38,501 nucleotides of DNA from Thioclava sp. SK-1 (GCF_001705665.1 NZ_MDHA01000068.1:1-38501), one strand, 5' to 3'. Counted from the first letter of the stretch, positions 16,429 through 25,534 are shown. Program-made: numbers and translations. Notes: a model not told the origin generated them from the letters alone.

Positions 16429-17480
16429 GCATGCCCCCTTTGGCGGCGCAAGATCAGCGCGAAAAACACCGGAAGCCCCACAAGCGAGGTGACAATACCG
16501 ATTGGTAGCAAGATTCCCGGCACCAGCAGTTTCGACATGATCGAGGCAAATGACATCAACACCGCACCGCATAGTAGGGAGGCAGGCAGCAAGAACCGGT
16601 GATCCTCCCCCACCAAAATCCGTGCGATATGTGGCCCGGCCAGTCCGACGAACCCGATCACCCCAACCACAGACACTGCGCTTGCGGCCAATAGGCTGAC
16701 GCGGATCAAGGCCCAACGACGTAAACGGACCACATCAACACCAAAACCCTGCGCCTGTTCCGCGCCCATCCGCAGTGCCGTCAGTGCCCAGGCCGCCCGC
16801 AGCGAAAACGGTACCGTCAACAGCAAGACCACCGCAACCAACGCAATTGCCTGCCAGCGCACGCCAGCCAAACTGCCCATGGTCCAAAATACCAATTGTT
16901 GCAGCGCATCAGCTGAGGCCACGAATTGCAGTAGCGCCAGCAATGCGCCGGCGGTAAAATTCAGCGCAATTCCGAATAAGATCACCATTGCCGCCCCACC
17001 CCCGCGCAAACGCGAGGCAAATTGCAAGATCATCAACGATCCCAGTGCAAAGACAAACGCATTGGCCGACACGGCCCAAACCGGCGGTAACAGCGGAAAG
17101 CTGACCCCAAGGATAATGGCCACCCCCGCGCCCAATGCGGCGGCAGAGGACACGCCAAGGGTGAATGGCTCTGCCAGCGGGTTTTCCAACACGGTCTGCA
17201 TCTCGGCCCCGGCCAGGGACAACGCCGCGCCGACACACAGCGCCATCAGCGCCACCGGAAGCCGCACTTTCCAGACGATCACGCTGGCCCCTCGCGAAAT
17301 ATCCTCATGCCCCAGCAACGCCCCGATCACCTCGGACAGGGGTAGGCCTGACGGGCCTGATACCAAATCGGCCAGCAGGCCAACCACAGCCAGCCCGGCC
17401 AAGGTCGCGACCAAAAGGATGCGCTTGGCTGTGTGGCGGTTATGAAGGGCGATGGGATCGGCTGTCTGCGCGTGTCTCAT
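16425..17480 (-). CDS. Ferric-siderophore ABC transporter permease (FecCD/BtuC family)
   Basis: The 351-residue integral membrane protein shows about ten hydrophobic segments. It has family motifs RLPVALMALCVGAALSLAG, the ENPLAEPFTLGVSSAAALGAG block, and GFVGLAGPHIARILVGEDHR, the cytoplasmic loop that docks on the ATPase. It begins with ATG 17480 overlapping the binding-protein stop (ATGA) and ends with the same kind of overlap into the ATPase gene. Siderophore systems such as FepDG and FecCD normally have two permease genes; only one is present here, so the channel is probably a homodimer as in BtuC or HmuU. Confidence 0.92.
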   Translation of the reverse strand: MRHAQTADPIALHNRHTAKRILLVATLAGLAVVGLLADLVSGPSGLPLSEVIGALLGHEDISRGASVIVWKVRLPVALMALCVGAALSLAGAEMQTVLENPLAEPFTLGVSSAAALGAGVAIILGVSFPLLPPVWAVSANAFVFALGSLMILQFASRLRGGGAAMVILFGIALNFTAGALLALLQFVASADALQQLVFWTMGSLAGVRWQAIALVAVVLLLTVPFSLRAAWALTALRMGAEQAQGFGVDVVRLRRWALIRVSLLAASAVSVVGVIGFVGLAGPHIARILVGEDHRFLLPASLLCGAVLMSFASIMSKLLVPGILLPIGIVTSLVGLPVFFALILRRQRGHA

Positions 17481-18589
17481 TGCGGGCGTGACCAAAACAC
17501 GCCGTCAAATTGGATGGGTGAGAAACGGGTTTGAAATTCTGTCATGGTCGCCGCAGGATCAAGATCGGAAAACAGATCGGGATGGAAGGCCTTTGCCAGA
17601 TATTCGATTAGGACAATATGCATCGGGCTGTCATTGAATAAATGCCATATCGCAAGGGCTTGATGATCTTGCACGGCGCGAAGATCGGAAATGCCCGGGG
17701 CCGATAGCACCGCAGCAAAGCTTTGATCAACCGTGCGCTGATCCACACCTGCACCGATCACCAAGCCGCCACGCGCTGCCATATGCAGCCCACCTGTGGC
17801 CACAAACCAATCCGGATCGGCGGCGATCAATGTCTCCAGACCTACAGTCCCCATGACGCCGGGAACCAGATCGTCGCCCAGATTATGCCCGCCGGCCTCG
17901 GTGATGAAATCATGAAACACGCCCTGACCCACCGTCGCACAGCAGCTGTCAGGCGCCGCATGGACCTGCACGAAAACCGAAGGGCGGGCAGGGTCGGCCT
18001 TGGCGATCCGGTCGCGGATCACCTGTAGATGCTGGGTGTAAAACGCGTTGAACGTTGCGGCCCGGTCACTTGCGCCGATCGCCTGGCCCAAAATCTTCAG
18101 GCTGGGCGCCGAATTCTCAATCGGATGGCTGAAAAAATCCAAAAAGAGGACAGGGATGCCGGCATCATTCAACTGGGCCAACGGCACCTTCATCTGCGGA
18201 TCTTGCGCGTCGATCAGCGAGAGGATCACCAGATCGGGCTGCAATGCGATGGTTTTTTCGATGGACAATTGGCGATTGCCCGCCCCGACTGAGGCGACGT
18301 TGTCCAACTCTGGGAATTTCGCACTTAGGGCTTGCAGCCGCGCCGGGTCCAGCGCCTTGGCCTGTCGCCAGCCCACTACCAATTTTGCCGGATCATCGGT
18401 CAACAATCCCAGCACCATGATATGGCGTCCATCGCCCAGAACAATGCGTTGGGCGGGCTGTGGCAATGTCACGTTGCGACCGGTTATGTCTGTCAATGTG
18501 ATGTCGGCACGCGTCGCCGTCGCAAGCATCGCCGACATCAGTATTGAAAATAGCAAAAGGACTGCCACTCGGGCGTGTTTGAAATACAT
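17477..18589 (-). CDS. Periplasmic ferric-siderophore binding protein (class III SBP)
   Basis: The 370-residue protein has an N-terminal signal peptide (MYFKHARVAVLLLFSILMSA, cleaved near ATRA). The two-lobed periplasmic binding fold of the FepB/BtuF family follows: ITLTDITGRNVTLPQPAQRIV at the start, LQPDLVILS in the first lobe, and TEAGGHNLGDDL with GLETLIAADPDWFVATGG in the second. A CC pair in HAAPDSCCATVGQG is notable for a periplasmic protein and could form a disulfide. Start 18589 was chosen over 18649 because the signal peptide begins there. It heads the uptake operon, and an iron-box-like site lies 64 bases upstream, shared with the divergent esterase. Confidence 0.88.
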   Translation of the reverse strand: MYFKHARVAVLLLFSILMSAMLATATRADITLTDITGRNVTLPQPAQRIVLGDGRHIMVLGLLTDDPAKLVVGWRQAKALDPARLQALSAKFPELDNVASVGAGNRQLSIEKTIALQPDLVILSLIDAQDPQMKVPLAQLNDAGIPVLFLDFFSHPIENSAPSLKILGQAIGASDRAATFNAFYTQHLQVIRDRIAKADPARPSVFVQVHAAPDSCCATVGQGVFHDFITEAGGHNLGDDLVPGVMGTVGLETLIAADPDWFVATGGLHMAARGGLVIGAGVDQRTVDQSFAAVLSAPGISDLRAVQDHQALAIWHLFNDSPMHIVLIEYLAKAFHPDLFSDLDPAATMTEFQTRFSPIQFDGVFWSRPQ

Positions 18590-18652
18590 AGGGCACTCGT
18601 TGGTTGCGCGGCGTCGACATGCCGGATAGGGCTTGGCGTAAGTAATCAAATC

Positions 18653-18667
18653 CGACTAAAAACATCA
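18653..18667. promoter_or_regulatory. Iron-Rhodo-box-like site between binding protein and esterase genes
   Basis: CGACTAAAAACATCA, or TGA-N9-TCG on the other strand, is one mismatch from TGA-N9-TCA. It lies in the short 107-base divergent gap and could control both the uptake operon and the esterase. Confidence 0.45.
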
Positions 18668-18696
18668 AGTAATTAGGCGGGCGAAAGGGCTTTCAG

Positions 18697-19632
18697 ATGT
18701 GGGATACACGCGCTTTTCATCTGGCGGTGTGCGAATGGCCGCAAATGGTGCCGCCGGCCCAGTTGGATCTGCCACCGCATCGGGGGCAAGTGGTGCGTCA
18801 TGAGCTGTTGGGACAGGGCTGCGACAGCCATGACCTCTCTGTGCAACTTACGGGGATCAGCCATCCGCTTTGCGCAGCCGGTGCTGCGCCCTATACCGTG
18901 TTTCGGGCCGTGCCAAAGGGGCAGGCGCCGGCGCATGGCTGGCCGGTGCTGTATCTGCTGGATGGGAATGCAGCCTTCGATTTTTTGACGGCGGACCTGC
19001 TGGCCCATGTGCCGGATCTGATGATCGTCGGTGTCGGCCAGCAATGCGAAGGTCAATTTGACCGCGATGCGCGTGCTCGCGATCTGACCTTTGGCGCGGC
19101 AGGTCAGCACGGGCTTGCCGCGGATGCAGGTTATGGCGACCGGTTGACCGGCGGCGGGGCACAGTTCAGCGCGCTTTTGACGGGCGCGCTGCGCCGCGTA
19201 GCAGAGGAAGGCGTGCAGGTGGACCCTGCGCGACGCACGCTTTGGGGGCACAGTCTTGGCGGGCTATTTGTGGTCAATCAATTGCTGCGTCACCCTGAAA
19301 GCTTTGCGCAATTTGCCGCGATCAGCCCGTCATTGTGGTGGCACCCGGAACGGTTGGCGCCGTTTTTGGCCCCTCCCCAAACCTGGGCCAAAAATTGCAC
19401 GGGGCGTCGCGCATATTTGGCCAGTGGCACGCGTGAAAAACGCACTGGATCGCCGGGCCCGCAACCCGATGCCGCCCCGGCGGCGTTTGATCAGCTTATC
19501 GCCACGCTTGCGGCACCGGGGACATTGAATGTGACCCATCAGATCTATGACGGGGCGGTGCATATTGCCACTTTGCCCAGCAGCCTGCCTTGGGTGCTGG
19601 GCTTTGCTGCGGATTGTTTGCCCACGCTATGA
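18697..19632 (+). CDS. Ferric-catecholate siderophore esterase (IroE/Fes/BesA-like)
   Basis: This alpha/beta hydrolase would cleave the trilactone of the iron-loaded siderophore to release iron. The 311 residues contain the VLYLLDGNAAFDF strand, the nucleophile elbow WGHSLGGLF (S186), SPSLWWHPERL after it, which is typical of the Fes/IroE esterase group, and a late YDGAVHIATLPSSLP with H289 as likely catalytic base. No signal peptide is evident, which favours a cytoplasmic role after uptake, like Fes or BesA, rather than a periplasmic one like IroE. AAGGG precedes ATG. It shares a promoter gap with the binding protein gene and its last six bases overlap the convergent NRPS gene. Confidence 0.88.
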   Translation: MWDTRAFHLAVCEWPQMVPPAQLDLPPHRGQVVRHELLGQGCDSHDLSVQLTGISHPLCAAGAAPYTVFRAVPKGQAPAHGWPVLYLLDGNAAFDFLTADLLAHVPDLMIVGVGQQCEGQFDRDARARDLTFGAAGQHGLAADAGYGDRLTGGGAQFSALLTGALRRVAEEGVQVDPARRTLWGHSLGGLFVVNQLLRHPESFAQFAAISPSLWWHPERLAPFLAPPQTWAKNCTGRRAYLASGTREKRTGSPGPQPDAAPAAFDQLIATLAAPGTLNVTHQIYDGAVHIATLPSSLPWVLGFAADCLPTL

Positions 19633-22600
19633 TCTGCCGGTCAGCGCGGATGCGATAGCGTCGCAATGGTCGGGCGCGACCATATCTTTATGAAGACATG
19701 GCAGATCCAGGGCCGTCAGTTCTGCGCAATGAGGCTGCCATAGTGCGCTTGTCAGCCCGCGCCCGGCATGATCATGTGCGGCACGGATATGTATCATCGC
19801 GCCGTCATAATGGCGGTGATCATGCCCCCGGATCAGCCGGTTCGTTCCTGTCACAAGGCATACAACCGCATCCAGCACTGGCAGCGGCAATGCGCCCATC
19901 AAACTGTTGCGACCGTTTAAGAACGCTACGACTTTGTCGCGCGTGTCCAGCTGTGGATGTGCGTCAGGATCAAGGCCTGCGATTGCCAACAGCGCCCGCA
20001 ATGCGGTGGCCGGATCGGGTTCGGGTTCTGCCCGCCAACATTCTGCGGGATAAGCATCAAGCAAAGCGACCCTATTAGGGCGGCGTCCGCGCAGCCTAAG
20101 TTCGACCGCCAGATCCTGCGCCAAGATCCCGCCCAGCGACCACCCTGCCAGATCTATGGTCTGGCTGTCGGTTGTGGCGTCAATCAGATCGGCATAGGCG
20201 CGGGTCAGGTCTTGCAGCTTGTCGGGCATCGCCGCACCGTTCAGCACCGGCGATTGCAACCCGATGACCGGCCTGTCACCTTGTGCGCAGACAGCGCGGG
20301 CCAATGTCCGATAGCCCCAGCATAGACCACCTGCCGGGTGCAGCAATATCAGTGGCGTGGCCGATGCTGGCCCCTGATGCAAATGCAATACGGGGCTAAG
20401 GCCAGCGCTTGCGGTTTCTTGTCGTGTCATGGCGGTTGCCAGCGCATGAATGACAGGTGTTTCAAAAAGTTGCCCAAGCGGCAGCATCAGCCCGGTTGCG
20501 GTTTCAACTTCCAGCAACAGACGCAGCGCGGACAGGCTGTCGCCGCCTAATGCGAAGAAATCTGCCTCCCGGCCCGGTAAGTGTGGCAGGCAGAGCGCAT
20601 CCTGCATCGCCCGTGCCAGATCGGCTTCCAACCCCGGCTGCGGCTGGGTCGTCTGCGCAGGCGTGGTGGTAGGTCGGGGCAATGCGCGGCGATCCAGCTT
20701 GCCATTGGCCGTGACAGGCAGCTGCGTAAGGGGCATGATGTCGCTGGGGATCATATGCTGCGGCAAGGCCTGCCCCAGGTGGTGCCGCAACGCTGCGCGG
20801 CGGGCGTCGGTTTCCGCGCTGTCCGCATCATCGCCCCACAGACCAGTGCCCTGTGTCACAATATAGGCAACCAGGCGCGTGCCAGATCCCATGTCCTGGC
20901 GTGCCAGAACGACGGCTTCGGAAATGCCGTCATGGGCCAAAATTGCGGCTTCGATCTCGCCCAGCTCAACGCGCATGCCGCGGATTTTGACCTGATGATC
21001 GTTGCGGCCCAGATAGGTGATTGCCCCATCTGTGCGACGGCGGGCCAGATCGCCCGTGGCATAAATCCGGGCGTTTGGCCGAAACGGGTCGGGCAAGAAA
21101 CGCGCCGCGGTCAGGTCGTCACGGCCCAGATAACCGCGAGCCAATTGCCGTCCGCCTAAGAACAGCTCACCTGGTGTGCCGCAGGGCACAGGGCGCAAGG
21201 CACTGTCAAGAATATAGCAGCGGGTGTTCCAAACGGGGGAGCCAATGGGCAGCGGGTTACTGGTGTCATGGCGTCCGGCATCCCAATAGGTGACATCCAC
21301 GGCGGCCTCTGTCGGGCCATAAAGATTGTGCAATTCTGCGGCCACCCGGCCATGGAACCGGTCGCGCAGATCGGCGGGCAATGCCTCGCCCGAGCAAAAA
21401 ACCAGCCGCGTGCGCAGGCCCTGACTAACCGGATCGGCCAAAAACGCCGCCAACATTGAGGGGACGAAATGCAGGACCGAAACGCGGTGTTCGCGGATCA
21501 CCTGTGCAAGGGCCTTGGGGTCACGATGCGCATCAGGCGGCGCCATCACCAATGTCGCCCCGGCCAGATAGGGCAAGAACAGCTCCCAGACGGAGACATC
21601 AAACGTGATTGGTGTTTTTTGTAAAATCCGGTCGTCGGGCGAAATCTTATAATGATCGCGCATCCACAACAGCCGATTCACGATGGCATCATGTTCGATC
21701 ATCACGCCTTTCGGGGCGCCGGTGGAGCCAGAGGTAAACAGCACATAGGCCAGATCATCGGGGGCGGGCGCGGGAAGCGTCGCGCCACGCGGGATGTGGG
21801 GCCAGTCAGCAGGCTGCACTGCCTTATGCGGACCAATCGGTGAGTGCGCCAAAAGCGCGACGGGCTGAACCTGCTGCATCAGTTCTTGCAGCCGTTGGTC
21901 GGGTTGATCGGGATCCAGTGGCACATAGGCTGCCCCGACCCGCAAAACCGCCATCAAGGACACGGCCAGGTCTATTCCGCGATGCAGCGCCACTGCGACC
22001 AATGTCCCCGGCCCGGCGCCTTGATCAAGCAAGTGCTCGGCCAATGCCGCAGAGCGGCGATCAAGCTCGTGATACGTCAGGGTGTCATTGTGGAACATTA
22101 CCGCTGGGGCGTCCGGGCTGCGCTGCATCTGTTGATGAATCAGCGCGGTCAAAGTGGTGCGGGCGACGGGATGATCGGTCGCGTTCAGATCGAAAACCTG
22201 CTGGCGATGCTCGGCTGCGGTGACGGTCGCGACATCGCGCAGCCGCTGGGCATCGACGGCGGTGTCCAGGAATGTGGTCAACCGCGTCAGATGCGCATGT
22301 AGTTCGTCCATGTCATATCTGTTTGGATTGGCATCAATTTCCAACGTCAGCCCGTGGCGCCCATCACCGCGATAGCTTAGTGTGATATCCTCGACCGGAC
22401 CGGCGCTTAGGATATGCAGATGACTGTCCAGCCCGGCAAATTCTGGCGCGACATCGAAGGGTTGCACATTGATCAGGGGGCCGTAAATTCGTTCTTCGCG
22501 GCGGGTGCGGCCAATGTCACGGCGCGCCGCTTCTGATCGGTAATGTCCATGCCGGCGCATCTGGGTCAGCCGCGCCGCCTGCGCGCGCAGCTGATCATTC

Positions 22601-23514
22601 AGCACGTCATCCTCATCCAGTTGCAAAGGATAGGGTAGGACATTCATCCACATACAGGGTACGCGGGCGGCTTTGGTGCCAAAGCGCGCCATGAAGGGCA
22701 GGCCATATACAGGTGCACCAATTGGTGACACGCGGCGCAGATAGGCCGCGCTAAGGATGGTCAAAACATCGGGCCAGCCCAGCCGCAGTTCCTGCGCGCG
22801 TTGCTGCAACCGGGCCACGATATCGGGTGCTACGGTTGTTTGCACCCGGTGGAATTGTCCGGCACAGATCGGCACGGCAGAGCGGGCGCAGGGCGATGCG
22901 ACCTCTTGATCCAATGCGGTCAGCTCCTGCGCCCAAAACGCAGCATCCACGGCGGGTTTTGGGCCGTTACGATAGCTGTCCTGGGCCGTGATCGCCTGAG
23001 AAAACGGCGCCAGATCAGGTCCGGCAGGGGCGGTGCCGATATGCGACGCATAAAGCTGCGCGACACGGTTCGTGATCAACACCATGCCATAGCCATCAAT
23101 CGCCAGATGATGGATGCGTTCATACCAATAATGCAGCCCATCACTTAGTCGAAACAAGATGAACCGCGACAGCGCATCTTTGGATGGGTCCACCGGGGTG
23201 TGGCTGTCGGCATGCATCGCGGCCAGCGCAGCAGCGTGGCCATCCACATGGTCGCGCAGATCCACAATGTCCAGCAAAGGCACCGGGCCGGCGAGGGTTT
23301 GGCGCCCCTGCGGCGTGATGACCAGACGCAGGGCGCAGGCCTGCGCCATGGCTTCATCATGGGCGGCGACAAAGGCTTGCAGGTCAAGCGGGCCGGTCAG
23401 TTCGATATATTGCCCGGTGTTGAACAGCGCATTATCTGGGGCCAACCGCTGCGCCATCCACAGCCCTTCTTGTGCGTCACATAGCGGCGCGTCACCTGAT
23501 GCCAGATCCTTCAT
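19627..23514 (-). CDS. entF: Serine-activating NRPS, C-A-T-TE (EntF-like)
   Basis: At 1295 residues it matches EntF (1293) in size and order. Condensation domain 1-430: HHLAIDG with H136 and D140. Adenylation domain about 440-950: LFTSGSTGAPKG, then FDVSVWE, LHFVPSMLAAF and LYGPTEAAVDV; reading the pocket by eye against EntF gives D-V-W-H-F-S-L-V-D, the serine code. Carrier domain: FFALGGDSLS with S993 for phosphopantetheine. Thioesterase about 1050-1295: GWSLGG (S1126), D1153 and H1275. It would join DHB from the aryl carrier to serine and cyclise three DHB-Ser units. Starts at 23541 or 23544 are also possible; 23514 is preferred because it sits one base after the carrier stop and matches the N-terminus of EntF. 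Confidence 0.94.
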   Translation of the reverse strand: MKDLASGDAPLCDAQEGLWMAQRLAPDNALFNTGQYIELTGPLDLQAFVAAHDEAMAQACALRLVITPQGRQTLAGPVPLLDIVDLRDHVDGHAAALAAMHADSHTPVDPSKDALSRFILFRLSDGLHYWYERIHHLAIDGYGMVLITNRVAQLYASHIGTAPAGPDLAPFSQAITAQDSYRNGPKPAVDAAFWAQELTALDQEVASPCARSAVPICAGQFHRVQTTVAPDIVARLQQRAQELRLGWPDVLTILSAAYLRRVSPIGAPVYGLPFMARFGTKAARVPCMWMNVLPYPLQLDEDDVLNDQLRAQAARLTQMRRHGHYRSEAARRDIGRTRREERIYGPLINVQPFDVAPEFAGLDSHLHILSAGPVEDITLSYRGDGRHGLTLEIDANPNRYDMDELHAHLTRLTTFLDTAVDAQRLRDVATVTAAEHRQQVFDLNATDHPVARTTLTALIHQQMQRSPDAPAVMFHNDTLTYHELDRRSAALAEHLLDQGAGPGTLVAVALHRGIDLAVSLMAVLRVGAAYVPLDPDQPDQRLQELMQQVQPVALLAHSPIGPHKAVQPADWPHIPRGATLPAPAPDDLAYVLFTSGSTGAPKGVMIEHDAIVNRLLWMRDHYKISPDDRILQKTPITFDVSVWELFLPYLAGATLVMAPPDAHRDPKALAQVIREHRVSVLHFVPSMLAAFLADPVSQGLRTRLVFCSGEALPADLRDRFHGRVAAELHNLYGPTEAAVDVTYWDAGRHDTSNPLPIGSPVWNTRCYILDSALRPVPCGTPGELFLGGRQLARGYLGRDDLTAARFLPDPFRPNARIYATGDLARRRTDGAITYLGRNDHQVKIRGMRVELGEIEAAILAHDGISEAVVLARQDMGSGTRLVAYIVTQGTGLWGDDADSAETDARRAALRHHLGQALPQHMIPSDIMPLTQLPVTANGKLDRRALPRPTTTPAQTTQPQPGLEADLARAMQDALCLPHLPGREADFFALGGDSLSALRLLLEVETATGLMLPLGQLFETPVIHALATAMTRQETASAGLSPVLHLHQGPASATPLILLHPAGGLCWGYRTLARAVCAQGDRPVIGLQSPVLNGAAMPDKLQDLTRAYADLIDATTDSQTIDLAGWSLGGILAQDLAVELRLRGRRPNRVALLDAYPAECWRAEPEPDPATALRALLAIAGLDPDAHPQLDTRDKVVAFLNGRNSLMGALPLPVLDAVVCLVTGTNRLIRGHDHRHYDGAMIHIRAAHDHAGRGLTSALWQPHCAELTALDLPCLHKDMVAPDHCDAIASALTGRS

Positions 23515-23515
23515 C

Positions 23516-23755
23516 TTAGGCGTCGTTGGTCTGCTGGGCATCAAAGGCGGCTTTCCATGCCGCCAATGTCTGATCCTCGGCGAAGGAGAGGAAATTCGCG
23601 GTCAGCCCCTTATCCTGCCAGCCCAGAACCAGCGTCATGATCCGCATCGAATCGAGACCCAGATCGCCAAGATTATCTTCCATCCCGATATCGTCTGGGG
23701 CCATGAACAGTGCCTGTGCGACATCGGTGCGGATGGTGTCAAAGTGAAAGCTCAT
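23516..23755 (-). CDS. Free-standing aryl carrier protein
   Basis: This 79-residue carrier protein has the phosphopantetheine site LGDLGLDSMRIM, with S36 as attachment residue. The GLDSMRIM pattern matches the C-terminal carrier domain of EntB (GLDSVRMM), rather than an MbtH protein or fatty-acid ACP. It would carry DHB as a thioester from EntE to the NRPS. It is joined to entE by a four-base ATGA overlap and is followed one base after its stop by the NRPS start, so the three are translated together. In E. coli this domain is fused to isochorismatase; here the two are about 10 kb apart in separate operons. Confidence 0.92.
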   Translation of the reverse strand: MSFHFDTIRTDVAQALFMAPDDIGMEDNLGDLGLDSMRIMTLVLGWQDKGLTANFLSFAEDQTLAAWKAAFDAQQTNDA

Positions 23756-25407
23756 GCGGGTGTCTCCGGTGTGGATTTGGCAGTTTGGGGGGCAAAATGC
23801 GTCTCTTTCAACGCGGCGCGCAGGGATTTGCGGTCCACTTTGCCCACGGCGGTTGTCTGGAATTTGGCAGTGAAGATGATCTGATCAGGGATCTTAAAGG
23901 CAGCAATGTCGCGTGCGCGCATGAAGGCCTTTAGGGCCGCGGGGCTGACCTTTTGGTCGTCGTGCAGCACAACAAATGCACAGCTGCGCTCCCCCAAAAA
24001 CGTATCAGGGACCGAGACAACCGCAGCATCGAACACCGCCTCATGCGCGATCAGGTGATCTTCGATTTCTTCTGCGGACACTTTCTCGCCCGCGCGGTTG
24101 ATATGATCGCCGGCGCGGCCTTGTACCTCCAGATTGCCATCAGGGCGGCGCAAGACAATATCGCCGGTGCAGTAATAACCGCCGTCGATGAAACTGCGGT
24201 GATTGGCCTCTGGCGCGTTATGATAGCCGCGGATCGTATAGGGGCCACGCGTGTGCAAAATGCCCGGTACACCCGGCGGGGTGGGTGTGCCGTCTTCGGC
24301 CAGCAACAAAATTTCATCATCGGGGCAGATTGGGCGCCCCTGGGTGTGGATGATCACATCTTGGGGGTCGTCAAGGCGTGTGTAATTGACCAGGCCCTCT
24401 GCCATGCCAAATACCTGCTGCAATGTGCATCCCAAGACCGGCTTTACCCGCGCGGCGGCTTCGGGGGTGAATTTCGCCCCCCCCACATTCAACACCTGAA
24501 GCGAGGATAAATCATGCGTCGTTTTCGGCGCAGCCTGCATCCATAACAGGGCAAGGGGCGGCACCAGCCCGACATGTGTTATCCGTTGCGCGGCGATCAG
24601 CGGAAAAGCGGTATCAGGTGCGGGGCTAAGGGCGAAGACCACTTTCGCGCCAACCGAGAGCGCGCCAAGGAACCCTGGGCTGCTCATTGGGAAGTTATGC
24701 GCGGCGGGTAGGGCCACCATATAGCTGGATTGCGCCGTCACCGCGCAAATCTGCGCCGAGGCTTCAAAACTATAGATATAATCGTCATGCGTGCGGGGGA
24801 TCAGCTTGGGAAAGCCGGTCGTCCCGCCTGAGATCTGCAAAAAGGCAACATCGCCCGGGGCGCGGGCCACGGGCTGTTCCAGCGGCGCGGTATCGTGGGT
24901 CAATGCTGTCAGCGATGTCAGGTCGTCGGCCGCACCATCAATGAATGCCTCTTGCAGGTCGGGGCATTGTGCCAAGGCGTCGCGTGCCATCGGTGCATAG
25001 TCGAACCCCTCATGCGATTGCGCTACAATCAATGCGCGGGCGCCAGAGCCAACCGCCAAATGCACCACTTCGCGCAGCCGATGGGCTGGAAGCACATAGA
25101 CCGGGACAAGCCCGGCGTAAAACAGCCCAAGGACAACAGGCAGGAATTGCGCTGTGTTGGGCAATTGCACCAGAACCCGCGCGCCGGGTTGATACCCGCG
25201 TGCCACAAATCCCGCGCTATAAAGCTGTGCTGCTGAACGCAGCTGCGTGTAGCTAAGCTGTGTATCGCCCGCGACCATGGCCGTGGCAGGACCATATTTT
25301 TCCGCGATTTCATCCAGCCATTCGCCAAATGTTACACCGCGCCAGTAGCCTTTATCACGATAGGTTTGTGCAAAATCTTGCGGCCATATTTGTGTCGGGG
25401 CGGACAT
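23752..25407 (-). CDS. entE: 2,3-Dihydroxybenzoate-AMP ligase (EntE/DhbE)
   Basis: This ligase activates DHB with ATP and transfers it to the aryl carrier protein. The 551 residues belong to the ANL adenylate-forming family: LQISGGTTGFPKLIPRTHDDY (near 190), the acid-binding HNFPMSSPG with N238 (the equivalent asparagine contacts DHB in DhbE), VFGMAEGLVNYTRLDD, YYCTGDIV, and the catalytic lysine K523 in TAVGKVDRKSL. Asparagine at 238 favours DHB; salicylate ligases usually have a different residue there. AGGAGG precedes ATG. First gene of the entE-carrier-entF operon; the intergenic region upstream has a full iron box. Confidence 0.95.
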   Translation of the reverse strand: MSAPTQIWPQDFAQTYRDKGYWRGVTFGEWLDEIAEKYGPATAMVAGDTQLSYTQLRSAAQLYSAGFVARGYQPGARVLVQLPNTAQFLPVVLGLFYAGLVPVYVLPAHRLREVVHLAVGSGARALIVAQSHEGFDYAPMARDALAQCPDLQEAFIDGAADDLTSLTALTHDTAPLEQPVARAPGDVAFLQISGGTTGFPKLIPRTHDDYIYSFEASAQICAVTAQSSYMVALPAAHNFPMSSPGFLGALSVGAKVVFALSPAPDTAFPLIAAQRITHVGLVPPLALLWMQAAPKTTHDLSSLQVLNVGGAKFTPEAAARVKPVLGCTLQQVFGMAEGLVNYTRLDDPQDVIIHTQGRPICPDDEILLLAEDGTPTPPGVPGILHTRGPYTIRGYHNAPEANHRSFIDGGYYCTGDIVLRRPDGNLEVQGRAGDHINRAGEKVSAEEIEDHLIAHEAVFDAAVVSVPDTFLGERSCAFVVLHDDQKVSPAALKAFMRARDIAAFKIPDQIIFTAKFQTTAVGKVDRKSLRAALKETHFAPQTAKSTPETPA

Positions 25408-25534
25408 AGGAAGCCTCCTGTGTGCGAACGGGCAATCATGCAGGCAGAGGGCAGATCCGACCTGTCATGGCGCAATGCGCTGTGGTGGTGAACCCCAAGG
25501 TTCCCCTTGCGATCAGGTCACGGTTTAAATTTCC

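Noticed and set aside
15646-16716. Longer form of the ABC ATPase starting at 16716
   Set aside because: The extra residues are read from inside the permease gene; the ATGA-coupled start at 16428 matches the family.
23516-23755. Reading the 79-residue gene as an MbtH-like protein
   Set aside because: It has the GLDSMRIM phosphopantetheine site of carrier proteins and none of the MbtH tryptophan motifs.
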